This document shows positions 9,141-18,671 of a DNA stretch of 64,000 nt, piece after piece; position 1 is the first letter of the stretch, and every line of letters starts with the position of its first letter. The DNA is from Actinomadura spongiicola. Lineage in GTDB: Bacteria; Actinomycetota; Actinomycetes; Streptosporangiales; Streptosporangiaceae. The stretch covers positions 372,001 through 436,000 of the forward strand of contig NZ_QVNQ01000002.1 in NCBI RefSeq assembly GCF_003432485.1. The letters are read 5' to 3'. A model generated the notes under the pieces. It was given only the letters and a program-made list of their open reading frames with translations. It ran no database searches and had not been told where the DNA came from. The translations under genes and the position numbers were made by a program.

Positions 9141-10076
9141 ATGGCGATCAATAAACCGACGGTGGCTCAGTTGCGGGCGTTCCTCGCGCTCGCCGAGCAT
9201 CTGCATTTCGGGGACGCCGCCGCCGCGTTGCGGATGAGCCAGCCCGCGCTGTCCGGGGCGGTGGCCGCGCTGGAGGACACCCTGGAGACCCGGCTCGTCG
9301 AGCGGACGACCCGGAAGGTCCTGCTCACCCCGGCGGGTCGGCGGGTCGCGCGGCGGGCCGAGGTGGTCATGGCGGAGCTCGACCGGCTGGTCGAGGAGGT
9401 CAGGGCCGTCCGGGGGCCGCTGGTGGGGCCGCTCAGCGTGGGCGTCATCCCGACCGTCGCGCCGTACCTGCTGCCGATCGTCCTGCCGAGGCTCGCCAAG
9501 GAGTACCCGAAGCTGGAGCTTTCGGTGCACGAGGAGCAGACCGACCAGATCGTCGCGGAACTCCTCGCCGGACGCCTCGACGTCGTCCTGCTGGCGCTGC
9601 CCATGCCCGAGTCGGGCGTCACCGAGATCCCCCTCTACGACGAGGACTTCGTGCTCGCGGCGCCCGCCGAGTTCGAGCTGGCGCCCGGGTCGGCGGGCGT
9701 CTCGCGGGCCGTGCTGAACGACCTGGACGTCATCCTGCTCAACAAGGGGCACTGCCTGCGCGACCAGGCCCTGGACGTCTGCCGGGAGGTCGGCGCTCGG
9801 GCGGCCGCCACCTACGCGACGAGTCTGGCGACGCTGGTGCAGCTCGTGTCGGGCGGGCTCGGGGTGACGCTCGTCCCGGAGACCGCGCTGCCCGTGGAGA
9901 CCCGCCGCGCGCCGAACCTGTCGGTGCACCGGTTCGCCGCGCCCGCCCCGCACCGGCGGATCGGGCTCGGGTTCCGGTCGACGTCGCCGCGGGCCGGGGA
10001 GTTCGAGACGCTCGCCGAGAGCGTCCGCGACGCCGTCGCCGAGACGGGGTTCCCGGCGGGTGTCCGGCTCGCCTGA
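9141..10076 (+). CDS. oxyR: OxyR-type LysR-family peroxide sensor
   Basis: 311-residue LysR-type transcription factor. An N-terminal winged HTH (about residues 6-65, AALRMSQPALSGAVAALED) is followed by a periplasmic-binding-protein-like sensor domain. The sensor has GHCLRDQ with Cys205 and a second Cys214, nine residues apart, the same spacing as the redox-switch cysteines C199/C208 of E. coli OxyR, so peroxide sensing by disulphide formation is well supported. It is divergent from ahpCD, the classic actinobacterial arrangement, and probably activates that operon under oxidative stress. Confidence 0.93.
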   Translation: MAINKPTVAQLRAFLALAEHLHFGDAAAALRMSQPALSGAVAALEDTLETRLVERTTRKVLLTPAGRRVARRAEVVMAELDRLVEEVRAVRGPLVGPLSVGVIPTVAPYLLPIVLPRLAKEYPKLELSVHEEQTDQIVAELLAGRLDVVLLALPMPESGVTEIPLYDEDFVLAAPAEFELAPGSAGVSRAVLNDLDVILLNKGHCLRDQALDVCREVGARAAATYATSLATLVQLVSGGLGVTLVPETALPVETRRAPNLSVHRFAAPAPHRRIGLGFRSTSPRAGEFETLAESVRDAVAETGFPAGVRLA

Positions 10077-10242
10077 CGGCCCGGCCTGAACCCGCGCTGA
10101 AGCCGTCCGTCGGGACGGTCACCCGGCGGTCAACGGTCTCCAGGAGAGGTCAAGTCTGTGTCAGGGGACGGCCTGGCAATCGCGATGCGAGTTCAGATGG
10201 TCGCGGAAGGTCACCATGCTCGTGGGGCGAGGAGGAGGCCCC

Positions 10243-13200
10243 ATGTCCCCGAAGCTCAGCGTCGTCGTGCCGTTCCACAACACCGAGGAGTTCATCCGGG
10301 AATGCCTGGAATCGCTGGCCGGGCAGACGCTGCGCGACCTTGAGGTGATCATGGTGGACGACGGGTCCACCGACAACGGCGCCGTGATCGCCAAGGAGAT
10401 GTGCGACGGGGACCCGCGGTTCCGGCTGGTGACGCGGGACCACGAGGGGCCCGGTCCCGCGCGGAACGCGGGCGTGCGGCAGGCGAGAGGGGAGTACCTG
10501 GCCTTCGCCGACGCCGATGACGTGGTCGACCGTGAGGCCTACGCGCGGCTGGTCGGGTCGCTGGAGCGGACGGGGTCGGACATCGCGTCCGGGAACGTCC
10601 AGCGGATGGACGCCGACCGGACCTGGCAGTCGCACCTGCACGACGGTGTGTTCACGGTGTCGTGTTCGAGGACGCATGTGTCGTCCAAGCCGTTGCTCAT
10701 GCGTGACCGGACGCCATGGAACAAGGTGTACCGGCGGGAGTTCTGGCAACGGGTCGGCCTGGAGTTCCCGAAGGGCTACTACGAGGACCCGCCGGTCACG
10801 GCGCGCGCACACGCCCTGGCCCGTTCCGTGGACGTGCTGAGCGACACGGTCTACTACTGGCGCAAGCGTCCCGGTTCCATCACCGAGGAACGGTACGACT
10901 GGGACAACATCACGCAACGTCTGGCCTCCGCACGCGCACTGCGCGACGGCATGGCCGAGTACGCGCCACGTCTTCTGAACGCCTACGACGAGCACGCCCT
11001 GGTCGGAATCGAGTTGCGCGTCCTGCTTGAAGCGCTGCCCAGAACCCAGGACGCGCAGCGTGAGGAACTCGTCGCAATCGGAGCGGATCTGGCGCGGCGC
11101 ATCAGCCCGCGCGTCCTGAAGCGGCTTCCGGCGATCACGCGCCTGCAACTGCACCTGCTGTGCAGGCGGACGCTGCCGGAACTGCTGGAGGTGCTGCGTT
11201 TCGTGCAGCTCCGGAAGGCGGGGGACGCGCCGAGGGTGCGGCGGGGGCCGCGGCGCCGCTGGTACGCGGAGTTCCCGTTCTTCGAGGACGAGGAACTGGC
11301 CGTCCCGCCGCACGTGTACGACGTGACCGACGAACTCAGGCCGGTCGCGGCGATCGACCGGGCCGAGTGGGTGGACGGTCGGCTCCGCGTCGAGGGCCAC
11401 GCCTACATCCGGCATCTGGACTCCTCGACCGAGGACGGTTCCCGCATCCGCGTGTGGCTGGTGGCGTCGAACAAGCGGGGCCTCGTGCGCGTTCCGGTCC
11501 GGCGGGTACGGCGGCCGGACGTGACCGCGCGGGCGCGGCAGTCGGCGGTGTCCTATGACTGGTCCGGGTTCGTCGCCGACATCGATCCGTCGTCGCTGCG
11601 GATGTTCGGGCGCTGGCGAGACGTCGACTGGGTGCCGTTCGTCGAGATCACCAACCGGGGGCTGCGGCGACGGACCACGTTCTCTAGTCCGAAGCTGACC
11701 AGCCGACAGTGGCCGGACGACCGGGAGTGCGCGCCCGGCGTCCTCGTCCAGGGCGTCGCGGGAAGCAGGCGGTTCGTCTTCCAGGTGCGGCGGACGGCGG
11801 CGGCGGTCGAGTCCTGCCGGTTGGAACGCGGGGAGCTGTGGCTGGACGGCTGGAGCCACGCCCCGCTCGGCGACGAGCCGACGATCGTCGCGGTGCCGAG
11901 GGTCGGACGGGCGACCGTGACGGGCCCTGTCGAACCGCTCAGCGACGCCCGCGCCCAGGACGACGGCGCCCAAGAGGACGGCCCACCGGACGACGGTGCC
12001 CGGGACGGCGAAGCCCGGGACGGCGGGTTCCGGGCCAGGCTGCCGGTCGCCGAGCTGATGAGACGTCCGGGCGACTGGGAGATCACCCTGCCCGATGGTG
12101 TCCGGCCCTACCTGGACGAGGACCCCGCCGGTACCGCGTTCCGTGTCCCCGGTGGAGAGGTCGAGCTCGCCAGGACGCGACGCGGCACGCTGCGCGTGGT
12201 GGCCCGGGAACAGGTCTTGGCCGTGGACGCGGTGTCCTGGTCGTCGGACGGTCACCTGCACCTACGAGGGACGTGCAGCGACCCCGCCGGACGGCCGGGC
12301 GCGCTCGTTGTTCGGCGGCGGCGGTCGTCGGAGGAGCACACGGTCACGCTGCGCTGGAACGGTGACCGCTTCACCGCCAAGTTCTGTCCCGCGCGGATGC
12401 CGGTGCTCGGCTTCTCCCGTCCGTTGGTCGCGGGCCGCTGGGACGTCGTCGCGACCGTCGGCGAACAGGAACGACCGGTCGTCGTCAGGCGCCACACGCT
12501 CCGCGACCTGCCGGAGCCGTTCGAGGCGGGTCTGCACAGGATCACGGTGCGCGCGCAGAAGACCGACCAGTTGCAGCTCCTGATCGAGACGGCCCTGGAC
12601 GACGACGAACGCGGAGCCTACGCGCAGAGCCGTCTCCGGTCCGGGCACTACCGGCGTCACCTGAACCTGCCCGTACGCGAACTGGCCGTGTTCGACGCCT
12701 ACAAGGGACGCCAGTACTCGTGCAACCCGCGCGGCATCTATGACGAGCTTCGACGACGCGGAACCGACCTCGAATGCGTGTGGGTCACCGAGAACGGCCA
12801 GTTCGGCAAGCCCGCCGGTGCCCGGACCGTTCTCACCGGTACACGCGAGTACTACGAGGCACTGGCCCGCGCCCGCTACATCTTCGGTAACTGGTCACAG
12901 CAGGAGTGGTTCACCAAACACGAAGACCAGACGTATGTGCAGTGCTGGCACGGGACGCCGTTGAAGAAACTCGGATACGACGTCAAGCAGATGCCGTACA
13001 AGCGCACCGAGGGCGTCGACTGGATGCGGCACGACGTCCCGCAATGGGACCTGCTCCTCGCCCAGAACACGTTCTCCGTGCCGCTGTTCCGGCGCGCGTT
13101 CGGTTACACCGGCGACGTCATCGTCAGCGGCTATCCCCGCAACGACATCCTGAACAGCCCCCACCGGGCCGAGATCGGCGCGGCGGTGCGGCGGCGCCTC

Positions 13201-13761
13201 GGCATCCCGGAAGGCAAACGCGTCGTCCTGTACGCGCCGACGTGGCGGGACGACTTCCATCTGGCGATCGGCAAGCGGGCGTTCCGCCTCGAACTCGACA
13301 TCGACCGGTTCAGGACGGCGCTGGGTCGCGACCATGTCCTGCTCCTGCGCACCCACTACCTCGTCACCGACCGGCCGAAGTTGCGTGCCGGTGACTGCGT
13401 CATCGACGTGTCCGTCTACCCCGACATCTCAGAGCTGTTCCTCATCAGCGACGTCCTCGTCACGGACTACTCGTCGGCCATGTTCGACTTCGCCGTCACC
13501 GGACGCCCGATGGTGTTCTTCACCTACGACCTGGAGCGATACCGCGACCATGTGCGCGGTTTCTACTTCGACTTCGACGCCGAGGCCCCGGGTCCGCTGC
13601 TGCGCACCTCGCAGGAGGTCGTGGACGCCCTGCGCGAGCCGTCCGCGCTCGACGCCGGGTTCCGGGACGCGCGGGCCGCGTTCGCCGCGCGGTACTGCCC
13701 TCTCGACGACGGTCAGGCCGCATCCCGAGTGCTCGACCGGATCCTCCGACCCGCCCACTGA
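10243..13761 (+). CDS. Bifunctional GT2 glycosyltransferase / CDP-glycerol glycerophosphotransferase (copy 1)
   Basis: 1172-residue cell-wall polymer synthase. Residues about 5-230 form a GT2 glycosyltransferase domain with intact VVPFHNTEEF, VDDGSTD, GPARNAG and ADADD motifs. Residues about 800-1160 form the CDP-glycerol:polyglycerophosphate glycerophosphotransferase domain (TagB/TagF type), with WHGTPLKK at about 902-909, APTWRDD and the VTDYSSAMFDF block near 1070. The middle is a long beta-rich region of unknown role with a low-complexity DDG repeat near 11960-12030. The start is the ATG preceded by GGAGGAGG, nine codons inside a longer open frame. It likely builds a (glyco)poly(glycerol phosphate) teichoic acid at the cytoplasmic face of the membrane. 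Its paralogue follows 22 nt later. Confidence 0.88.
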   Translation: MSPKLSVVVPFHNTEEFIRECLESLAGQTLRDLEVIMVDDGSTDNGAVIAKEMCDGDPRFRLVTRDHEGPGPARNAGVRQARGEYLAFADADDVVDREAYARLVGSLERTGSDIASGNVQRMDADRTWQSHLHDGVFTVSCSRTHVSSKPLLMRDRTPWNKVYRREFWQRVGLEFPKGYYEDPPVTARAHALARSVDVLSDTVYYWRKRPGSITEERYDWDNITQRLASARALRDGMAEYAPRLLNAYDEHALVGIELRVLLEALPRTQDAQREELVAIGADLARRISPRVLKRLPAITRLQLHLLCRRTLPELLEVLRFVQLRKAGDAPRVRRGPRRRWYAEFPFFEDEELAVPPHVYDVTDELRPVAAIDRAEWVDGRLRVEGHAYIRHLDSSTEDGSRIRVWLVASNKRGLVRVPVRRVRRPDVTARARQSAVSYDWSGFVADIDPSSLRMFGRWRDVDWVPFVEITNRGLRRRTTFSSPKLTSRQWPDDRECAPGVLVQGVAGSRRFVFQVRRTAAAVESCRLERGELWLDGWSHAPLGDEPTIVAVPRVGRATVTGPVEPLSDARAQDDGAQEDGPPDDGARDGEARDGGFRARLPVAELMRRPGDWEITLPDGVRPYLDEDPAGTAFRVPGGEVELARTRRGTLRVVAREQVLAVDAVSWSSDGHLHLRGTCSDPAGRPGALVVRRRRSSEEHTVTLRWNGDRFTAKFCPARMPVLGFSRPLVAGRWDVVATVGEQERPVVVRRHTLRDLPEPFEAGLHRITVRAQKTDQLQLLIETALDDDERGAYAQSRLRSGHYRRHLNLPVRELAVFDAYKGRQYSCNPRGIYDELRRRGTDLECVWVTENGQFGKPAGARTVLTGTREYYEALARARYIFGNWSQQEWFTKHEDQTYVQCWHGTPLKKLGYDVKQMPYKRTEGVDWMRHDVPQWDLLLAQNTFSVPLFRRAFGYTGDVIVSGYPRNDILNSPHRAEIGAAVRRRLGIPEGKRVVLYAPTWRDDFHLAIGKRAFRLELDIDRFRTALGRDHVLLLRTHYLVTDRPKLRAGDCVIDVSVYPDISELFLISDVLVTDYSSAMFDFAVTGRPMVFFTYDLERYRDHVRGFYFDFDAEAPGPLLRTSQEVVDALREPSALDAGFRDARAAFAARYCPLDDGQAASRVLDRILRPAH

Positions 13762-13783
13762 CAACCCCATCACGGAGCCGCAC

Positions 13784-16700
13784 GTGTCACCTCAGATCAG
13801 TATCGTCGTCCCGATCCGCGACACCGGGACAAACCTGGCGGAATGCCTCCAATCCTTGGCCTGGCAGACGCTGCGCGACCTTGAGGTGCTCCTGGTTGAC
13901 GAGCGACCGGCGGACAGACGAGCGGCGGACGGGCGGGGCGTTCCGTCCGTCGCCGCCGAGTTCGCCGACAACGACGACCGTTTCACGCTCCTTCGGCCGT
14001 GCTGCGCGCGGCCCGCGATGGGGAGCGGCGGGCTGGACTCGGCCGTCGAGCGGGCCAGGGGGCAGTACCTCGCCTTCGTCGACGGTGACGACACGCTGCC
14101 GCCGTACGCGTACGAACTCATGGTCGGCACCCTTGAGTCGACCGGATCCGACCTCGTCGGCGGAAACGTCATGCGTCTGGACGGGACGCAGACGCACCCG
14201 TCCTCGATGCACGCCCAGGCCTACGCCACGACCGTCCAATCGACCCACGTGACCGGCCACGCCGCACTCCTCCAGGACAGGACGGTGCGCAACAAGGTGT
14301 TCCGGCGCACCTTCTGGGACGCGCACGGCTTCAAAGCTCCCCTGACGACAGTCACACAGGACGCGCTCGTCGCCGTGCAGACCCAACTCCTGGCGAAGGG
14401 CGTGGACGTCCTCGACACGACCGTCTACTACTGGCGGGACCGTCCGGGAACGGCGACGCGGCTCCGTCACGACCCGGCGGACATCACCGACCGGATGGCC
14501 GCCCTGGCGACCGTCCGTAGGCTCGTCGCCGACCACGCGCCGGAGCTTCTCACCGTCCACGACGGGTACGCCCTGGACACCGAAGTGCGCGCGCTGATCC
14601 TCGCCCTGCCCGGGGCCACCTGGCAGGAGCGGGAACGACTCGTCGAACTGGGCGCCGAGGTCGTCGCCTCCATGGACCGTTCCGCCGCCGACGCGCTCGT
14701 GTCGATCAGGCGTCTGGAGACCCATCTGCTCGGTGCGCGGATGCTGCCCGAACTCCTGGAGGTGCTCCGCTTCGAGGAGGTCGGACTGCGGGACGTTCCG
14801 ATCGTCCAGCAGGGTCGCCTCCGGCAACGCTGGCACGCCCGCTACCCCTTCTACGGCGACGTGGAACGCGGCATCCCCGAAGACGTGTACGACGTCACCG
14901 ACGAGGTTCGCCTCCGCGCCGAGGTGAACCGTGTCGAATGGGACGTGGACACGCTCATCGTCGAAGGGCACGCCCACTTCGAACGGTTCGAGGTGGCGTC
15001 GGCGACGGACTCCAGAATCCGTGTCTGGATGCGCGACGTCAGGACGGGCAAGGAGATCCGCCTGCCGGTGGAACGCGTCCGTTACCCGGAGGCCACCGCC
15101 CAGGCCGAACAGTCGACCGTCTCCTACGAATGGGCCGGTTTCTCCGTCCGGGTGGAGCCCGACTACCTGCTGGACGGCGACGAGTGGCGGACCGCCACCT
15201 ACGAACTGTTCGTGGAGGTGTCGACGGCGGGACGCAAGGCCGTCCGGCGGCTGGAGGCGGAGAACCCGGCCGTCCGATGGACCGCCGCGCGGCAGGTCGA
15301 CGAGCATGTCGCCGTCCAACCGGCGGCGGGCGACGACGATGTGTTCGTCGTCCACGTCAAGCGCGCCAAGGCCGTCCTCACCGGCATCCGCGGGGACGGC
15401 GACATGCTCGAACTGACCGGATGGACGCGCCGCGCCCTCGGCGTGGGCGCCGCCGTGGTCGCCGCGCGGCGGCACGGCGGCGCGGAGGTCCGCGGCGAGG
15501 TGACGCTGCGCCAGTCGACCGTGGTGCGGATGGCGGCGGGCACCGGCTTCGACTTCACCGCGAGACTGCCCATGCGGAGCCTGATCTCCGTCCCGGACGG
15601 GCACGAGCACGCGCTGGGCCACCGCCCGCACCTGCGGGACGCCATCGACTGGGACATCCGCCTGACCGGCGAGGGCGGGCCCATGAGGCTCACCGTCGCG
15701 AGCAACGTCACCTCGACCCGCCACGCCCTGCCGACCATCCCGGAACGCGGACGGGAGTTCGTCCTCACACGGACCGCGTTCGGGAACCTGCGCGGTGTGG
15801 AACGCAGCTTCCGGCCGGTGGTGACGGCGGTGGAATGGGACGCGAACGGGGCCCTGACCCTGGTCGGCGACTTCGCGGACCCGGTGGATCGACCGGACCA
15901 CTTCATCCTGCGGCGACGCCGCTCAGGGGACGAGCACCGCGTCACCGTCACCTGGGAGCGCGGCCGGTTCACCGCCGCGTTCACGCCCGCGACGATGGCC
16001 GTGTTCGGCACGGACCTGCCGCTCAGCAGCGGAACATGGGAGTTGCTGGCGCGTGCGAGTACCGGAGAGGTGGCCGTCGTCGTCGAACGTGACGTGATCC
16101 CGAGTCTTCCTGGCTGGCAGCACGTGGGAACGCACGAATTCGAGGTCGGCGTGTACCAGACGGACGCGCTACGGCTTCGCAGCCGTCCCGCCCTCGGCGA
16201 CGACGAACGCAGCCCACACGCACAGTTCCTTCTCCAGCAGCGTGACTACCCCGTCTATCTGCGGAGCCCGCTCTCGGACGTCGTCGTGTTCGACAGCCAC
16301 GGCGGCACCCAGTACAGCTGCAACCCCAGAGCCGTCTACGAGGAACTGACGCGCCGGGTGCCCGACGCGGAATGCGTGTGGATTTCCCAGGACGGCCAGT
16401 TCGCGGTCGACGGGAACGCGCGAACCGTCCTGGCGGGAAGCCGCGAGCACTACCGCGTCCTCGCACGCGCCCGTTACGTGGTCACCAACCATGGTCTGCC
16501 GCCGTGGTACGTCAAGCGGGACGGTCAGACCTGCGTCCAGACATGGCACGGCACCCCGCTCAAACGGCTCGGCCACGAACTCGGCGACATGCCGTACCAC
16601 CGGACGGCGCGGTTCGACTGGATGGACCGGGAAGTGGGCCGGTGGGATCTGCTGCTGTCCCCGAGCCCCTTCGCCACACAGGTCATGCGCCGCGCGTTCC

Positions 16701-17368
16701 GGTACGAGGGGGAGGTCCTCGAAGCCGGGTACCCGCGCAACGACATCCTGAGCACTCCCGAGTGGGAGAGCATCGGAACGGGTGTACGCAAGCGGCTCGG
16801 GATCCCGGACGGCAAGAAGGTCGTCCTCTACGCGCCCACCTGGCGGGACGACCGGTTCCACGCGCCCGGCAGGTGCGGGTTCTCCCTCGAACTGAACGTC
16901 GACACCATGCGGAACGCTCTCGGCGACGACCACGTTCTGCTGTTCCGGGCGCATCACCTCGTCACCGAACAGGACCGTCCCGCCACAGACGATTTCCTGG
17001 TCGACGTGTCCCGATACCCGGACATCTCCGACCTCTACCTGGCCTCCGACGTGCTCGTCACCGACTACTCGTCCGCCATGGTCGACTACGCGATCCTGGG
17101 CAGGCCGATCGTCGTCTACGCCTACGACCTGGCGTCCTACCGGGATCACGTGCGCGGCCTCACCTTCGATCTGGAGGCGGAGGCGCCCGGCCCGATCGTG
17201 ACGACGTCCGCGGAGGTCGCCGACGCGGTCGAGCGGGCGCCCGAGTCCGAGGAACGCCACGCCGAGGCCTACGACCGCTTCTTCGTGAAGTACTGCCCGC
17301 ACGACGACGGCCAGGCGTCGGCCAGGGCCGTCGACCACATCTTCGGCGACCTTCTCGGCGCGGGCTGA
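13784..17368 (+). CDS. GT2-like / CDP-glycerol glycerophosphotransferase (copy 2, degenerate GT2 domain)
   Basis: 1194-residue paralogue of the preceding gene, same architecture and same transcription unit. The start is GTG at 13784 with CGGAG 7 nt upstream. The C-terminal glycerophosphotransferase domain looks intact (WHGTPLKR near 921-928, APTWRDD, VTDYSSAMVDY near 1091). The N-terminal GT2 domain has lost key parts: the nucleotide-sugar motif VDDGSTD reads VDERPAD, and the GPARNAG segment is replaced by MGSGGLDS, although VDGDD survives. So it probably keeps polyol-phosphate transfer but may not add sugars. The middle region again has no recognised domain. Likely partner or divergent specialist of copy 1. 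Confidence 0.86.
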   Translation: MSPQISIVVPIRDTGTNLAECLQSLAWQTLRDLEVLLVDERPADRRAADGRGVPSVAAEFADNDDRFTLLRPCCARPAMGSGGLDSAVERARGQYLAFVDGDDTLPPYAYELMVGTLESTGSDLVGGNVMRLDGTQTHPSSMHAQAYATTVQSTHVTGHAALLQDRTVRNKVFRRTFWDAHGFKAPLTTVTQDALVAVQTQLLAKGVDVLDTTVYYWRDRPGTATRLRHDPADITDRMAALATVRRLVADHAPELLTVHDGYALDTEVRALILALPGATWQERERLVELGAEVVASMDRSAADALVSIRRLETHLLGARMLPELLEVLRFEEVGLRDVPIVQQGRLRQRWHARYPFYGDVERGIPEDVYDVTDEVRLRAEVNRVEWDVDTLIVEGHAHFERFEVASATDSRIRVWMRDVRTGKEIRLPVERVRYPEATAQAEQSTVSYEWAGFSVRVEPDYLLDGDEWRTATYELFVEVSTAGRKAVRRLEAENPAVRWTAARQVDEHVAVQPAAGDDDVFVVHVKRAKAVLTGIRGDGDMLELTGWTRRALGVGAAVVAARRHGGAEVRGEVTLRQSTVVRMAAGTGFDFTARLPMRSLISVPDGHEHALGHRPHLRDAIDWDIRLTGEGGPMRLTVASNVTSTRHALPTIPERGREFVLTRTAFGNLRGVERSFRPVVTAVEWDANGALTLVGDFADPVDRPDHFILRRRRSGDEHRVTVTWERGRFTAAFTPATMAVFGTDLPLSSGTWELLARASTGEVAVVVERDVIPSLPGWQHVGTHEFEVGVYQTDALRLRSRPALGDDERSPHAQFLLQQRDYPVYLRSPLSDVVVFDSHGGTQYSCNPRAVYEELTRRVPDAECVWISQDGQFAVDGNARTVLAGSREHYRVLARARYVVTNHGLPPWYVKRDGQTCVQTWHGTPLKRLGHELGDMPYHRTARFDWMDREVGRWDLLLSPSPFATQVMRRAFRYEGEVLEAGYPRNDILSTPEWESIGTGVRKRLGIPDGKKVVLYAPTWRDDRFHAPGRCGFSLELNVDTMRNALGDDHVLLFRAHHLVTEQDRPATDDFLVDVSRYPDISDLYLASDVLVTDYSSAMVDYAILGRPIVVYAYDLASYRDHVRGLTFDLEAEAPGPIVTTSAEVADAVERAPESEERHAEAYDRFFVKYCPHDDGQASARAVDHIFGDLLGAG

Positions 17369-17459
17369 CAGAACGCAACAAACAGAACGGGACATCTCGC
17401 AGCGATCTTCACTAAGCTCAACGTTCCGCCCAGCCGATGGCAGAGGAGAGCGTGAACGC

Positions 17460-18665
17460 ATGAGCGGAGAATTCGTCCCCGCGTCCAACGCCTTAACGGC
17501 ACGGTGGGCCAGGGAGGCCTGTGACGGCACGACCACCGTCCTGTCCGGCGCCGGGGTGTGGCCGCTGCTGGCGTTCCTCGCCGCCGCCTCCCGCGAGCCG
17601 GGCCGGGCGGAGTTGCAGGAGGCCATCGGCATCGACGCGGCCGGGGCCGACCGGCAGGCGCGCGTGGCGGTGAGCCTGCTCAAGAACGCGACGGAGGCGG
17701 CCGCGCTCGGCGTGTGGACGCACGCGGAACTGCCCGTGGAGCCGTGGTGGCGCAAGGTCGTTCCCGCCGAGGCCCGGGGCGAGCTGACCGGTGAGACCGA
17801 CGCCGACCAGGCCGCGCTGGACGAGTGGGCCCGGCGGAACACCGGCGGCGAGTTCACCGAGATGCCGGTCCGGGTCCGCCCCGAGACCATGCTCGTGCTC
17901 GCCACCGCGCTGAGCGTCGACACGCGGTGGCGGGAACCGTTCGACGCCGTCCCGCTCCGTCCCGAGGAGGGCCCATGGGCGGGACGCGCCGAACCGGTGG
18001 CGGGCCTCACCCACGCCAGCCAGGACGTCACCCGGCTCGCCCTCGCGCCGGAGACACCGGCGGGACCGGTCACCCTGCTGACCACCCAGGGTGAGGACGA
18101 GGTCGACGTCATCCTCTGCCTGGGCGAACCCGAACGCGCCCCCGGGGACGTGCTCGCCGCGGCGATCGAGGCCATCGACGGCAAGCATCGTCTCCGACGC
18201 GGTGAGCGGCTCCTCGAAAAGACACTCGCGAGCAAGGCGCCCGGCCTGCGGATCGACACGGTCACCTCGTTCGAGCCGCACACCACGCTGCGCGCCACGA
18301 CCACGGCCTTCGACATCACCGCTCACCACGACCTGCTGGCCCGCGCGAAGGTGTTCGGGCTCGCGACCGTCTCCGCCATGGACGGGCGCGGGCACCTGCC
18401 GGGCATCAGCCGGACGCCGCTGGCGGTCGGCGCGGCGGCGCAGGACGTCACCGCGACGTTCTCCGCGGAGGGGTTCCGGGCGTCGGCGGTCACGGCGTTG
18501 ACGGCGGTGCTCGCGGGCGCCCCGATGGCGGAGGCGCAGGTCCTGAACGTCACGTTCGACCGGCCGTTCGGCTTCCTGGTCTGGCACCGGACGAGCAGTC
18601 TCGTCCTGCTGGCCGGTTGGGTCGCCGAACCCGCGGACCATCCCGAGGACGCCCCCGCCCCGTGA
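17460..18665 (+). CDS. Serpin-family protein
   Basis: 401-residue protein with the serpin fold signature. Supporting features are an N-terminal helix set, SVDTRWREPF (matching the family 'F.a.W...F' strand 3A region), a reactive-loop-like stretch SAEGFRASAVTALTAV near residues 340-355, and the C-terminal block NVTFDRPFGFLVWHRTSS...GWV typical of serpin strands 4B/5B. There is no signal peptide or lipobox, so it would be cytoplasmic unless exported otherwise. The loop has small residues at hinge positions, compatible with an inhibitory serpin, but the P1 residue cannot be assigned. ATG start with GAGGAG about 10 nt upstream; 91 nt downstream of the teichoic-acid pair. Confidence 0.8.
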   Translation: MSGEFVPASNALTARWAREACDGTTTVLSGAGVWPLLAFLAAASREPGRAELQEAIGIDAAGADRQARVAVSLLKNATEAAALGVWTHAELPVEPWWRKVVPAEARGELTGETDADQAALDEWARRNTGGEFTEMPVRVRPETMLVLATALSVDTRWREPFDAVPLRPEEGPWAGRAEPVAGLTHASQDVTRLALAPETPAGPVTLLTTQGEDEVDVILCLGEPERAPGDVLAAAIEAIDGKHRLRRGERLLEKTLASKAPGLRIDTVTSFEPHTTLRATTTAFDITAHHDLLARAKVFGLATVSAMDGRGHLPGISRTPLAVGAAAQDVTATFSAEGFRASAVTALTAVLAGAPMAEAQVLNVTFDRPFGFLVWHRTSSLVLLAGWVAEPADHPEDAPAP

Positions 18666-18671
18666 CGCCCG

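Noticed and set aside
10150..12261. 703-codon minus-strand open frame opposite the first glycerophosphotransferase
   Set aside because: No recognisable domain; composition typical of antisense frames in 70%+ GC DNA; the plus-strand gene is clear.
16169..18319. Long minus-strand open frame across copy 2 and the serpin
   Set aside because: Overlaps two supported genes, shows Ser/Arg-rich shadow composition and no domain.
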